A DNA stretch of 64,000 bases, from NCBI GenBank assembly GCA_030694975.1, contig JAUYTU010000013.1, forward strand, positions 1 through 64,000. The letters are read 5' to 3'. The DNA comes from Erysipelotrichaceae bacterium (GTDB taxonomy: Bacteria; Bacillota_I; Bacilli_A; Erysipelotrichales; Erysipelotrichaceae). The position numbers and the translations under genes were made by a program. The notes beneath the pieces were generated by a model, which saw only the letters and a program-made list of their open reading frames with translations, was not told where the DNA came from and did not search any database. Shown here in pieces: positions 1 to 13,497 of this stretch. How positions within the stretch are numbered: position 1 is the stretch's first letter; each line of letters starts with the position of its first letter.

Positions 1-1
1 T

Positions 2-412
2 AATGAAGAAATTGAAATACTGAAAAGCAATCGTTATGTAAAAAAAGTAGGTGAGAAATCGATTAGTTTTACAAAGGAGTTTAAGGAAATCATTGTACGG
101 GAAGGACGAAGTGGTAAGTCACGACTGAATATCTTGCGAGATCTGGGAATCGACTGGAACATGCTTGGCGAGGTTCGGATCAATTCGATGTTCAGACGTT
201 GTCGAAATCAGTTGGCACGGAGTGAAACATGGGTACGATCAAAGCCGTTGGGTCGTCCGAAGAAAATAGAGTTTTCTAGCGTCGAAGAAGAGAATCGTTA
301 TCTTAAAGATCGAATGGAATATCTTGAGCAGGAAAACGAATTTCTAAAAAAACTGAAGGCGCTACAAAGGGGGGACAAAGACATGTCCGCGCCGAAGAAA
401 AATTCGAAATAA
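2..412 (+). CDS. IS3-family transposase OrfA, 5' truncated by window edge
   Basis: The frame is open from base 2, so the first residues lie outside the window; 136 residues are visible. The N-terminal half is basic and helix-rich, as in the helix-turn-helix DNA-binding part of IS3 OrfA. The C-terminal part, VEEENRYLKDRMEYLEQENE followed by FLKKL, has leucine-zipper heptads typical of OrfA oligomerisation. It ends 8 bp before the orfB ATG and lies in the +1 frame relative to orfB, as needed for a -1 frameshifted OrfAB transposase. Its role would be to recognise the element ends and regulate transposition. Confidence 0.85.
   Translation, partial: NEEIEILKSNRYVKKVGEKSISFTKEFKEIIVREGRSGKSRLNILRDLGIDWNMLGEVRINSMFRRCRNQLARSETWVRSKPLGRPKKIEFSSVEEENRYLKDRMEYLEQENEFLKKLKALQRGDKDMSAPKKNSK
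346..352 (+). other. probable -1 ribosomal frameshift heptamer
   Basis: A run of seven A is phased A AAA AAA relative to orfA. Slipping back one base enters the orfB frame, which is open from about 322 through the orfB ATG at 421, so a fused OrfAB could be made. A second slippery run, G6 at 369-374, lies just downstream. IS3-family elements normally make their active transposase this way. No stimulatory structure was established. Confidence 0.6.
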
Positions 413-420
413 TCCACTCG

Positions 421-1344
421 ATGGAGAAAAAGCGACGTAGCCGCTTGGATATCCGATTCATGTGCTCTGTCGCAAAAGTATCCCGGTCCGGTTACTACGC
501 CTACAAGAATCGCTTTGCTAACCGCCAAGCCAAAAATATCGATGATGCGACGGAATTCATGTACATTAAGGCCGCATACGAGTATAAAGGTTATAAAAAA
601 GGCGCAAAACAAATCAAAATGCGTCTGGACCGAGATTTTGGTATTAATATGAACCTAAAGAAAATTCGAAGGTTGATGCGGAAGTTCAACTTAATCTGTC
701 CCCTACGTAAAGCGAATCCGATTAAAGCGATGATTCGTGCTTCAAAAAGCGATAGGACGTACGGGAATGTAATTGCCCGAAATTTCCGGCAAGGAGCAGC
801 GAAGAAAACGCTGCTGACCGACATTACCTACATACAATATGGCAAAGGGAAAAGAGCTTACCTTTCAACCATCAAGGACTCATCCACTCAGATGATACTG
901 GCTTGGCAGCTCTCAACGTCTCTTGAACTGAAATTTGTTATTGATACGGTGAAACTGCTTCTTGCCATGTATTCGGGGGAACTAGATATGAATGTAGTTT
1001 TACACTCCGATCAAGGATGTCATTACACAAGCATCAACTACCAGACTCTCTTACGGGAAAACGGAATCATCCAATCGATGTCGAGAAAGGGTAACTGTTG
1101 GGATAATGCGCCACAGGAATCTTTCTACGCAGTCCTCAAAACGGAGGTCGAACTCTTCCAGATAAATACATATGAAGGTCTTGCAGAAGACATCATCCGA
1201 TTTATTAACTATTATAATTATGATCGTCCTCAATGGGAACTTCATCGCAAAACACCGAGTGAATATGACCAGTATTTATCGGAAAGGTCCAGTTCAAAAC
1301 TGTTATTACCTATGAAATTGCCAGAACTGGTCCTTCGAATATAA
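421..1344 (+). CDS. IS3-family transposase OrfB, DDE catalytic subunit
   Basis: This 307-residue protein has the HTH_21-like N-terminal region (about 40-95, YKGYKKGAKQIKMRL) and an rve integrase core. The acidic triad reads D134 (LLTDITYI), D197 (LHSDQG) and E233 (NAPQESFYAVLK), with 35 residues between the last two, the classical DDE spacing. It catalyses strand cleavage and transfer, probably as the OrfAB fusion. The frame is intact, with no stop or frameshift, so the element may still be active if its left end is intact. Confidence 0.95.
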   Translation: MEKKRRSRLDIRFMCSVAKVSRSGYYAYKNRFANRQAKNIDDATEFMYIKAAYEYKGYKKGAKQIKMRLDRDFGINMNLKKIRRLMRKFNLICPLRKANPIKAMIRASKSDRTYGNVIARNFRQGAAKKTLLTDITYIQYGKGKRAYLSTIKDSSTQMILAWQLSTSLELKFVIDTVKLLLAMYSGELDMNVVLHSDQGCHYTSINYQTLLRENGIIQSMSRKGNCWDNAPQESFYAVLKTEVELFQINTYEGLAEDIIRFINYYNYDRPQWELHRKTPSEYDQYLSERSSSKLLLPMKLPELVLRI

Positions 1345-1380
1345 AAAGATCGCCATTATAGACGATCTTTCTGGGTTTTT
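1345..1380 (+). terminator. intrinsic terminator inside IS right end
   Basis: AAAGATCG (1345-1352) pairs perfectly with CGATCTTT (1363-1370) over a 10-nt loop, followed by CTGGGTTTTTTA. It directly follows the orfB stop and would insulate the flanking chromosome from IS transcription. Confidence 0.65.
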
Positions 1381-1385
1381 TATTC

Positions 1386-1407
1386 GGTGTCCTTTACAAA
1401 GGGTACA
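1386..1407. repeat. putative right terminal inverted repeat of the IS
   Basis: The segment ends in TACA on the plus strand (TGTA inward) and carries a CCTTTACAAAGG palindrome. IS3 ends usually begin with TG, which fits. The matching left repeat lies outside the window, so this is positional inference. Confidence 0.45.
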
Positions 1408-1432
1408 GTTTATCTTAAGTAAGAGGGTGCTT

Positions 1433-2083
1433 TTAGAATTGATTGAAAGGAAACTGATTCGGCGGATAACAGGAAAATGTAATCAACTCTTTTGAAATCG
1501 GATGAGGGAAAGTTAACTCGGTTGCCCAAAGCGCAATCTGCTGACCCGGTTTCGCGGATGAGTGATAACGCTGATCACCCCAAAGCGGCGTCTTACGTGA
1601 TGCGAATTGTACACGAATCTGATGGGAGCGTCCAGTCATCAATTTGACCGTACATAAACTCAAATCACCGAGCATTTTCTTGCTTAGAACAATAAGCTCA
1701 CTGTCCTTGCCTTTGGAATCAATGCGAACCATGTTGGTTTTCTCATCTTTGAGCAATCGATCCGAATATTTACCTATTTTAGGATCGCCAATACATACCA
1801 GTGTATAGATTTTATCGAGCTGACGCAATCGTACGGACTCGGATAGCCGCGATGCGGCTTTTGATGTTTTCGCAAACACCATCACACCACCCACCGGGCG
1901 GTCCAAACGATGAACAAGACCCACAAAGATATTGCCAGGTTTGTCATATTTCTCTCGCAGATAGTCTTTAATGATGGTTAACATATCTAGATCTTCGGAT
2001 ACATCCTGTTGAACGGGAATGTTTACGGGTTTGATTACGACAAGGATATGATTATCCTCAAACAGAACGTCTAACGAAACCAT
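1433..2083 (-). CDS. RluA-family RNA pseudouridine synthase
   Basis: The 216-residue protein converts a specific uridine in rRNA or tRNA to pseudouridine. The signature LVHRLDRPVGGVMVFAKT, with catalytic Asp in HRLD, lies in the first third, and the C-terminal GRSHQIRVQF motif is also present. There is no S4 RNA-binding domain ahead of the catalytic domain, so it belongs to the short RluA/TruC-like subgroup; the exact target site cannot be told. The ATG at 2083 was chosen because GGAG lies 10 nt upstream; a TTG at 2101 would extend it. It overlaps the end of the upstream methyltransferase gene by 13 bp, so the two are likely co-transcribed. Confidence 0.88.
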   Translation of the reverse strand: MVSLDVLFEDNHILVVIKPVNIPVQQDVSEDLDMLTIIKDYLREKYDKPGNIFVGLVHRLDRPVGGVMVFAKTSKAASRLSESVRLRQLDKIYTLVCIGDPKIGKYSDRLLKDEKTNMVRIDSKGKDSELIVLSKKMLGDLSLCTVKLMTGRSHQIRVQFASRKTPLWGDQRYHSSAKPGQQIALWATELTFPHPISKELITFSCYPPNQFPFNQF

Positions 2084-2943
2084 AAACCGGTTACTCCACA
2101 AGGTAAGACCATATTACGCAATTCAATGACATTACCGATTTCACTGACATCGACTTGACCATCGAACTCTGTGAGAATGGTTGAGCGTAGAATGTTTTCA
2201 ATCGCTGTGACCGACAGTCCGGTCGTATAGCTGTTAAGAATAAGGAAGAGTGCGTCTTTATCAAGGATTTCCATACACTCCTTAATGAGAGGAACCAACT
2301 GATCTTCGAGTTTCCACATTTCACCGTTCGGACCGCGACCATACGAAGGTGGATCAAGGATGATTCCATGGTAGGTTCTGCCTCTGCGGGCTTCACGTTG
2401 GACGAATTTCACGACATCATCCACGATATATCGAATATGCTTATCCTCAAGTTTGGAGAGTTTGGCATTTTCCTTGGCCCACTCCACCATCCCTTTGGCC
2501 GCATCGACATGCACGACCTCAACGACATTGGACTCCATCGCTGCCGCCATGGTTGCGCCTCCGGTATATGCAAACAGATTGAGGATTCTCAGATTTTTGT
2601 TTTCACTCATTTTAATGCGATCACGCATCCAGTCCCAATTAACGGCCTGCTCCGGAAATAATCCGGTATGCTTAAACGCGGTTAAGGACACTTTAAATGT
2701 CAGGTCACGATAATTGACCGACCAGTAATCCGCAAATTTCTTTTTAATCTCCCAGGCTCCGCCACCGGATTTACTGCGATGATAGGTCGCATCATTGTTG
2801 TTCCAACGATGATCGCCACCTTTGGGCCAAAAAGCGACAGGATCTGGGCGACGTACCGTCACGTTTCCCCAAACTTCCAATTTTTCGCCATCACCGGCAT
2901 CCAGACAACGATAATCCTTCCAATCTTTACTGTAACGAATCAT
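2071..2943 (-). CDS. class I SAM-dependent methyltransferase, RlmI-like
   Basis: The 290-residue protein has the SAM-binding motif LNLFAYTGGATMAA followed by the acidic VVHVDAAKGM strand, and the catalytic-type DPPSYGRGPNG loop. Both are typical of RlmI/RlmK-type rRNA cytosine-C5 or related methyltransferases. No PUA domain is present at the N terminus, unlike canonical RlmI, so the substrate is unclear. The ATG at 2943 has the Shine-Dalgarno sequence GAGGTGA 7 nt upstream. It is divergent from pcrA across a short region with two extended -10 promoters. Confidence 0.8.
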   Translation of the reverse strand: MIRYSKDWKDYRCLDAGDGEKLEVWGNVTVRRPDPVAFWPKGGDHRWNNNDATYHRSKSGGGAWEIKKKFADYWSVNYRDLTFKVSLTAFKHTGLFPEQAVNWDWMRDRIKMSENKNLRILNLFAYTGGATMAAAMESNVVEVVHVDAAKGMVEWAKENAKLSKLEDKHIRYIVDDVVKFVQREARRGRTYHGIILDPPSYGRGPNGEMWKLEDQLVPLIKECMEILDKDALFLILNSYTTGLSVTAIENILRSTILTEFDGQVDVSEIGNVIELRNMVLPCGVTGLWFR

Positions 2944-2961
2944 GATAGTCACCTCGGCGAT

Positions 2962-2970
2962 ATTATAGCA
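2962..2970 (-). promoter_or_regulatory. extended -10 promoter of the methyltransferase-rluA pair
   Basis: Read on the minus strand the sequence is TGCTATAAT, a perfect extended -10 (TGN-TATAAT), ending about 19 bp before the start codon. No convincing -35 was seen, as expected for extended -10 promoters. Confidence 0.7.
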
Positions 2971-3008
2971 CATTGCGTCGGGTTTCAGTTATCACATCTC
3001 CCATAGCA

Positions 3009-3017
3009 TGCTATAAT
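3009..3017 (+). promoter_or_regulatory. extended -10 promoter of the pcrA operon
   Basis: TGCTATAAT, identical to the divergent promoter on the other strand, lies 17 bp before the pcrA ATG, followed by the Shine-Dalgarno sequence AGAGGTGA. It probably drives pcrA-ligA-camS-gatCAB. Confidence 0.7.
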
Positions 3018-3034
3018 AATGCAGAGGTGAAGCT

Positions 3035-8257
<5,223 letters not shown>

Positions 8258-8266
8258 GGAGTATCT

Positions 8267-8563
8267 ATGGAACGTATTTCGAAGAAGCAAGTTTATAAAC
8301 TGGCGCAACAGCTCATGTTACGTCTGAGTGAAGAAGAGGCTGACAATATCATCGCGGAGTTTGATACATTATTGAAACAGTTGGACTTGTTGGATCAAAT
8401 CGATACCAGCAATGTGGATGAGATGATTTATCCTTTTGAGGAACCGACAGATTTTTTCAGAGAGGACATCGTCGATCATGTTTTGCCGATTGAAGAAGTA
8501 TTGTACAACGCACCGGTAGAGGAAGAGGGATATTTTGTAATCCCGAAAGTGGTGAAAGACTGA
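8267..8563 (+). CDS. gatC: Asp/Glu-tRNA amidotransferase subunit GatC
   Basis: The 98-residue GatC subunit stabilises GatA and links it to GatB in the complex that converts Glu-tRNA(Gln) and Asp-tRNA(Asn) to their amide forms. The sequence shows the usual helical N terminus (KQVYKLAQQLMLRLSEEEA) and the belt-like acidic tail with DDILR-type DHVLPIEEVL. It follows an AAGGAG site and overlaps gatA by one base (TGATG). Confidence 0.93.
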   Translation: MERISKKQVYKLAQQLMLRLSEEEADNIIAEFDTLLKQLDLLDQIDTSNVDEMIYPFEEPTDFFREDIVDHVLPIEEVLYNAPVEEEGYFVIPKVVKD

Positions 8564-9975
8564 TGTTTGCGAATCGTAAAATTGAAAATATCGAGATGGA
8601 AGTCATGGATGCGGTGAATCAGGCGCGTAAGCAACAGCCGTTGTTAAATGCGATGGTTTCATTTACGGAAGTTGATGAGGCGATTGAGTATGCGAAATCA
8701 TCTTCTGGTAAAATGGCCGGGCTTCCTATTATATTGAAGGACAACGTATTGACCAAAGGCGTTCGTACGACCGGCAGTGTGCAGATTTTGGATAATTATA
8801 TCGGAACGTATGATGCGACGATTACGACGAAACTTAAAGAGGCCGGGGCTGTGATCATCGGTAAATCGGCGTTGGATGGTTTGGGAATGGGTGGAACCGG
8901 AACCAATTGTCATACCGGATTTGTTCATAATCCGTATGATCTTACTCGGATGGCCGGGGGATCCTCGGTGGGATCAGCCGTATTGGTTGCTTCGGGCGCC
9001 GTTGCATTTGCGATTGGCTCAGATACGGGGGACAGTGTACGTAAACCGGCTTCATTTGTTGGTATCGTTGGCGTTAAACCGACCTACGGCCGTATTTCTC
9101 GCTATGGTATCATTCCTTATGCATCATCACTTGATCATGTCGGTTATTTTACGCGTGGTGTTGAGGATGCGGCATTGTCATTGGAAGTGTTGGCGGGTCG
9201 TGATGATAAAGATATGACATCTTCTTTTCGTGAAGTTGAGAACTATCTGGCAAATCTGAATGGAGATTTAACGGGGAAAACGATTGGAATTATGGGCAAT
9301 GTCATAGATGCAATTCGGAGTAAAGAAGTTTTGGTTTTATTTAATGATTTAGTGGAAAAATGCAAAGCTGCCGGTGCGATTATAAAAGTGATCCACATGG
9401 ATCCTGTTCGTTTAAAAACATGTTTGCCGGTGTACTATATTATTGCGAACAGTGAGGCAACGGCCAATCATTCCAATTTGGATGGTGTCCGTTTCGGAAT
9501 GCAAGAGAGGGGCGACTCACTTGAAGAGTTAATGACCAACTCGCGTACCAAAGGTTTCAGTTTCTTGTTGCGCAAACGGTTTATTATTGGCAGTTACAGT
9601 CTGGCGGATGAGAATCAGGATTTGCTGTTGCGTAAGGCACAGAAAGTCCGTCGGTTATTGGTGGAGGATTTCAAAGTTGCTTTAGCGGATATTGATGTTC
9701 TGATTGCTCCGGCGAGCAGTGATGTAGCGCCGTTATTAACGGATACTTCAGCGGATCAACTATCTGCTCGGTATTTGATTGCTGAAAATCATATGGTATT
9801 GGGTAATTTTTCGGGTTATCCGAGCATGACGATTCCGATGGGGAAAATCAATGGATTACCCATCGGTATTAACTTAACGGCGAAGCCATTTGAAGAACAA
9901 GTCTTGTTTGATATCGCTTTGGGAATGGAACATCTGACAGGCTGTAAAAATATGATGGCAGAGGTGATGTTATGA
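8563..9975 (+). CDS. gatA: Asp/Glu-tRNA amidotransferase subunit GatA
   Basis: The 470-residue amidase-signature subunit releases ammonia from glutamine for transamidation. The Ser-cisSer-Lys triad can be placed as K59 (ILKDN), S134 (GGSSVGSA) and S158 (SDTGDSVRKPA); the intervals of 75 and 24 residues match those I recall for S. aureus GatA. The loop reads TGDS instead of the usual TGGS (D157), and GGTGTN replaces the common MGSS-type segment. Both resemble Mollicutes-type GatA. It overlaps gatB by 4 bp. Confidence 0.95.
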   Translation: MFANRKIENIEMEVMDAVNQARKQQPLLNAMVSFTEVDEAIEYAKSSSGKMAGLPIILKDNVLTKGVRTTGSVQILDNYIGTYDATITTKLKEAGAVIIGKSALDGLGMGGTGTNCHTGFVHNPYDLTRMAGGSSVGSAVLVASGAVAFAIGSDTGDSVRKPASFVGIVGVKPTYGRISRYGIIPYASSLDHVGYFTRGVEDAALSLEVLAGRDDKDMTSSFREVENYLANLNGDLTGKTIGIMGNVIDAIRSKEVLVLFNDLVEKCKAAGAIIKVIHMDPVRLKTCLPVYYIIANSEATANHSNLDGVRFGMQERGDSLEELMTNSRTKGFSFLLRKRFIIGSYSLADENQDLLLRKAQKVRRLLVEDFKVALADIDVLIAPASSDVAPLLTDTSADQLSARYLIAENHMVLGNFSGYPSMTIPMGKINGLPIGINLTAKPFEEQVLFDIALGMEHLTGCKNMMAEVML

Positions 9976-11396
9976 GTTTTGAGGTAATTATCGGAATTGA
10001 AATCCATTGTGAATTGAAAACGAAGACCAAAATGTTCTCGGGGGCTCCGGTTTCTTTTGGTAACTTACCCAATACCTGTGTCAATGAGATTGATTTGGGT
10101 CACCCCGGGACGTTGCCATCGCTTAATAAAAGAGCGGTCGAATTAGCAATCATTGCTTGTGAGCTGATGAACTGTGAAATTGATCGGCTGATCCGTTTTG
10201 ATCGTAAGAATTATTATTACTCGGACTTGCCGAAAGGTTATCAAATCACTCAACAGTTTCATCCCATCGGTCGTGGCGGATATGTCGATATCGAGGTGGA
10301 TGGAGTGAGTAAGCGCATCGGTATTAACCGGTTACATATGGAAGAGGATACGGCGAAGCAATTTCATCACGGCGATGTCACGTGGATTGATTTCAATCGG
10401 GCGGGAACACCGTTGGTTGAAATCGTCTCTGAACCGGATATTCGCAGTGGCAAGGAAGCGGCCGCGTTTGTTGAGAAGATGAAGTCATTATTAGAATTCG
10501 GTGATATTTCGGATGTCAAAATGGAGGAAGGTTCCTTGCGTTGTGATGTCAATATATCGTTGCGTCCGTATGGATTTGAAGGTTATGGAACGAAAGTTGA
10601 AATTAAGAATTTGAATTCGGTCAACAATGTACTTCGGGCCGTTGAGGCAGAAATTGCCCGTCAAACGGACGTTTATTTTAAAGGGGAGTCCATCGTTCAA
10701 TCAACACGCAGATATGATGAGACCAGTCGGAAGACCGTTTTGATGCGTAAAAAAGAGGGGGCTGTGGATTATAAGTACTTCCCGGAACCCAATATTCCGC
10801 CAATCATGATTTCTGATGAGTTTTATCGCAAGGTGAAGAGCAATCTTCCGAAAACGGCACAACAGCGTAAAGAGGATTATATTCATTTGTTGGGATTATC
10901 GGATTATGATGCTTCGATTTTAACCTCAGGAAAAGATTTATCGGATTACTTCGATGCGATCGTTTCGTGTGGTGCACCGGCGAAAAATACGGCGAACTGG
11001 TTGATCAGTGAGGTCTTGTCGGTGGCTCAACTGAGAAACAATAGGAGATTTGCGGATTGGATCCAACCGCAGCACATGTCTGATTTATTAGTCTTGGTCA
11101 GCGAGGGGAAAATTTCGGGTAAGCAAGCCAAGGAAGTCTTTGCGGATATGATCCAGGGTGAATCTCCAAAGGATATCGTTGCCAAAAAGGGTCTGGTTCA
11201 AGTGTCGGATGAAGGCCATCTGTTGTGTTGGGTTTTGGAAGTTCTGAGCAACAATGCGCAGTCAATTGAGGACTATAAAAACGGAAAAGATCGTGCGTTG
11301 GGCTTTTTGGTCGGTCAGGTCATGAAGCTTTCTAAGGGCAAGGCGAATCCGGCGATGACCAGTGAACTTTTGGTTCAAGAGTTGTCAAAACGATAA
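9972..11396 (+). CDS. gatB: Asp/Glu-tRNA amidotransferase subunit GatB
   Basis: The 474-residue subunit phosphorylates the acyl group of the mischarged tRNA and transfers ammonia to it. It starts with the conserved EVIIGIEIHCELKTKTKMFS and contains the FDRKNYYYSDLPKGYQITQQ, FNRAGTPLVEIVSEPD and DYKYFPEPNIPP motifs. The C-terminal YqeY-like helical tail (about 330-474) binds tRNA. A ligA-camS-gatCAB gene string without spacing points to one operon. Confidence 0.97.
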   Translation: MSFEVIIGIEIHCELKTKTKMFSGAPVSFGNLPNTCVNEIDLGHPGTLPSLNKRAVELAIIACELMNCEIDRLIRFDRKNYYYSDLPKGYQITQQFHPIGRGGYVDIEVDGVSKRIGINRLHMEEDTAKQFHHGDVTWIDFNRAGTPLVEIVSEPDIRSGKEAAAFVEKMKSLLEFGDISDVKMEEGSLRCDVNISLRPYGFEGYGTKVEIKNLNSVNNVLRAVEAEIARQTDVYFKGESIVQSTRRYDETSRKTVLMRKKEGAVDYKYFPEPNIPPIMISDEFYRKVKSNLPKTAQQRKEDYIHLLGLSDYDASILTSGKDLSDYFDAIVSCGAPAKNTANWLISEVLSVAQLRNNRRFADWIQPQHMSDLLVLVSEGKISGKQAKEVFADMIQGESPKDIVAKKGLVQVSDEGHLLCWVLEVLSNNAQSIEDYKNGKDRALGFLVGQVMKLSKGKANPAMTSELLVQELSKR

Positions 11397-11449
11397 ATCG
11401 TGCAATATCCGTTAAATTATTGTAAAATAGTGTCGGTAGGGAGGTCTTT

Positions 11450-12067
11450 ATGACTCAAAAGAAAACAATCGCAAAAAAGAAAACATTATCAAAAATTCAT
11501 TGGCCGACGGTCATTCTGATTTTAAGCTTGGTTTTATTGTCGGTTCCCACAGTAGTTATTGGGAAGGTTCTGTATGACGCATTTGCGGCTACCGGCACTC
11601 CGTTGTTTGGTAACCGTTATGATATGGATTTGGATCCGGCGATTACCGAAGAGCAGTTGACGGAGCTAAAGATTAAGATTTCATCCGAAGAGTTGGTGGA
11701 AGGTGTTACAGCCACGCTCATCAGTGCGTCCTTACGTATAAGTGTGGATGTCAAAGACGATATCACCCTTGAGCAGCTCACTCCTTTAGCGACGACGCTG
11801 TATAGTCATGTTGTTACAGTGTTGCCGGTGGAAACGTATTTTAAGTTGAATGAAACATCAAAAATGTATGATCTTGAATTACATATTTATAATAGTTTGG
11901 AATTGAAGGAAGATGAAAGTTATAAGTATTTGATATTTCTATTGAATTCCATCATGGAAGAACCGTTGATTCAGTTGGTTTCAGATCCGAAGAATCCGGA
12001 ATATGTTAAAGAATTATATGACCGTTTAAATAATGTAGATGATGAAGAGGAAACAGACGGAGGATAA
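11450..12067 (+). CDS. unknown membrane-anchored protein after gatCAB
   Basis: A 205-residue protein I do not recognise. Residues 1-18 are strongly basic, followed by one hydrophobic segment (about 19-45, TVILILSLVLLSVPTVVIGKVLY), so it is probably anchored with the body outside. The remainder is acidic, mixed alpha/beta, with no Cys, and ends DDEEETDGG. It has a strong AGGGAGG ribosome-binding site. A hairpin terminator follows its stop directly, so it may end the gatCAB transcript. It is not an obvious lipoprotein. Confidence 0.75.
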   Translation: MTQKKTIAKKKTLSKIHWPTVILILSLVLLSVPTVVIGKVLYDAFAATGTPLFGNRYDMDLDPAITEEQLTELKIKISSEELVEGVTATLISASLRISVDVKDDITLEQLTPLATTLYSHVVTVLPVETYFKLNETSKMYDLELHIYNSLELKEDESYKYLIFLLNSIMEEPLIQLVSDPKNPEYVKELYDRLNNVDDEEETDGG

Positions 12068-12086
12068 AAGGGCACAGCCCTTTTTT
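12066..12086 (+). terminator. intrinsic terminator between the unknown gene and rlmCD
   Basis: AAAAGGGC (12066-12073) pairs with GCCCTTTT (12077-12084) over a 3-nt loop, ending in six T. It starts inside the stop codon of the upstream gene and lies 10 nt before the preferred rlmCD start at 12096. Confidence 0.75.
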
Positions 12087-12095
12087 AAAGTGAAA

Positions 12096-13421
12096 ATGAA
12101 AAAGAATGATGTTGTATTAGGGTGTGTCAGTGATTACACTTCCGAAGGATTAGGGGTAGTTAAACTGGAAGGTTTTCCGGTTTTTGTTAAGGATATGATG
12201 ATTGGGGAATGCGGTGAAATCGTGTTGACCTTAATCAAAAAGAATTTTGGATTTGGTCGCAGACTTTCAATCGTTAAGGAAAGTAAAGACCGTGTGGTTC
12301 CGCGTTGTTCGGTGGTTAAGCAGTGTGGCGGTTGTCAGATCATGCATATGTCAAAAGAACATCAGGCAGATTTTAAGCAAAATCTGGTCGTTCAGGTGAT
12401 GAAAAGAATTGCGAAAGTCGATGCGGAGGTTCGTCCGATTTTGACGATGTCCGATCCTTGGTTTTATCGCAATAAAGTGCAGGTTCCGGTGAAGTGTGAT
12501 AACGAAGGTGTGAAAATTGGTTTTTATCGGACCAATTCTCATGAAATCATTGATATGGCAGAATGTATGGTTCAAAGTACCGAACAAAATGAGATTATTG
12601 CTTGGATGAGGACGTTTTTAATGAGTCGTCCAATCCCTCAGTTAAGACATATCATCATTCGTCAGGCATTTAAGTCAAAGCAGGTGATGGTCGCTTTTGT
12701 TTCTCGTTACCGTCATTTTGATCATGAGGAAAAACTGGTCGAACTTCTGACGAAGCGTTTTGATTATATTAAGAGTGTGATGGTTACCGTTAACAACCGT
12801 GATGATAATGTGATCATGGGAGATACGGATGATGTTTTGTTTGGACAAAATTTCATTGAAGATGAGTTGATGGGATTGAAATTTAAGGTGTCCTTGCGTT
12901 CGTTCTTTCAGGTCAATCCGATTCAAACCGAAGTATTGTACCATCAGGTATATATGCTTGCGGATTTAAAGAAGACCGATGTCTTGTTGGATTTGTATTG
13001 CGGAGTAGGGACGATTGGCGGTTTCTTAGCCAGATTCGTGGAAGAGGTTATCGGGGTTGATGTGGAGAAGGATGCCATTGAGGATGCGTGGGCCAATGCG
13101 ATGCTGAATCACATTCCGAATATTGATTTTTGGGCGATGGATGCCAAGGGTGCGAAGAAGCGTTTGGCGGATGAAGGCAAGAAGGTCAATGTGATTGTGG
13201 TGGATCCGCCGCGTAAGGGATTGAGCTCAGAAGTAATTGCAGATATTCTTGAAATTGCACCAGAGCGTCTGATTTATGTTTCGTGTGATCCGGCAACGCT
13301 TGCCAGAGATATCGCTTTGCTTAAAGAACAATATGATGTGAAGGTCATTCAACCGGTGGATATGTTTCCTCAGACAGTACATGTGGAGACAGTGGTATTG
13401 ATGTCTCGAAAAGATAAATAG
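12096..13421 (+). CDS. rlmCD: 23S rRNA (uracil-C5)-methyltransferase, RlmCD/RlmD type
   Basis: The 441-residue protein methylates uracil C5 in 23S rRNA (U747/U1939 by homology). It has an N-terminal TRAM domain (SDYTSEGLGVVKLEGFPVFV), an iron-sulfur cysteine set (RCSVVKQCGGC plus MAEC), the SAM motif DLYCGVGTIGGFLA and the catalytic cysteine in YVSCDPATLARD. The ATG at 12096 fits the TRAM N terminus; an ATG at 12039 would place a terminator hairpin inside the coding region and has no Shine-Dalgarno sequence. Family naming is firm, exact target site inferred. Confidence 0.9.
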   Translation: MKKNDVVLGCVSDYTSEGLGVVKLEGFPVFVKDMMIGECGEIVLTLIKKNFGFGRRLSIVKESKDRVVPRCSVVKQCGGCQIMHMSKEHQADFKQNLVVQVMKRIAKVDAEVRPILTMSDPWFYRNKVQVPVKCDNEGVKIGFYRTNSHEIIDMAECMVQSTEQNEIIAWMRTFLMSRPIPQLRHIIIRQAFKSKQVMVAFVSRYRHFDHEEKLVELLTKRFDYIKSVMVTVNNRDDNVIMGDTDDVLFGQNFIEDELMGLKFKVSLRSFFQVNPIQTEVLYHQVYMLADLKKTDVLLDLYCGVGTIGGFLARFVEEVIGVDVEKDAIEDAWANAMLNHIPNIDFWAMDAKGAKKRLADEGKKVNVIVVDPPRKGLSSEVIADILEIAPERLIYVSCDPATLARDIALLKEQYDVKVIQPVDMFPQTVHVETVVLMSRKDK

Positions 13422-13449
13422 CAAGGCCCAACAGGTCTGAAATCAGAGG

Positions 13450-13497
13450 TTTCCAGACCTTCGGTAATGATCACCGATTGCTGGAAATCTTTTTTTG
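13450..13497 (+). terminator. branched terminator after rlmCD
   Basis: TTTCCAG (13450-13456) pairs with CTGGAAA (13481-13487) around an inner TCGGT/ACCGA stem (13461-13465 and 13472-13476), followed by TCTTTTTTT. An alternative GGTCTG/CAGACC stem overlaps the left arm, so two folds compete. Confidence 0.65.

Larger units (their letters stand above)
1..1407 (+). mobile_element. IS3-family insertion sequence, left end outside window
   Basis: The element holds overlapping-frame orfA and orfB with a DDE integrase core, the layout of IS3-family elements of the IS150/IS3 type. The right boundary is placed at about 1407 because the sequence there, read inward on the minus strand, begins TGTACCCTTTGTAAAGG, a plausible terminal inverted repeat starting with TG. 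The left end and target duplication cannot be seen. The element lies 25 bp beyond the stop of the rluA-like gene, so it may have landed in that gene's terminator region. Boundary is inference; the transposase identity is solid. Confidence 0.85.

Noticed and set aside
298-612. Minus-strand frames opposite the transposase genes
   Set aside because: Opposite-strand shadows of orfA/orfB with no ribosome site or recognisable domain.
12039-12095. N-terminal extension of the rlmCD protein
   Set aside because: It lacks a ribosome site and would contain a terminator hairpin; the TRAM domain begins at the downstream ATG.
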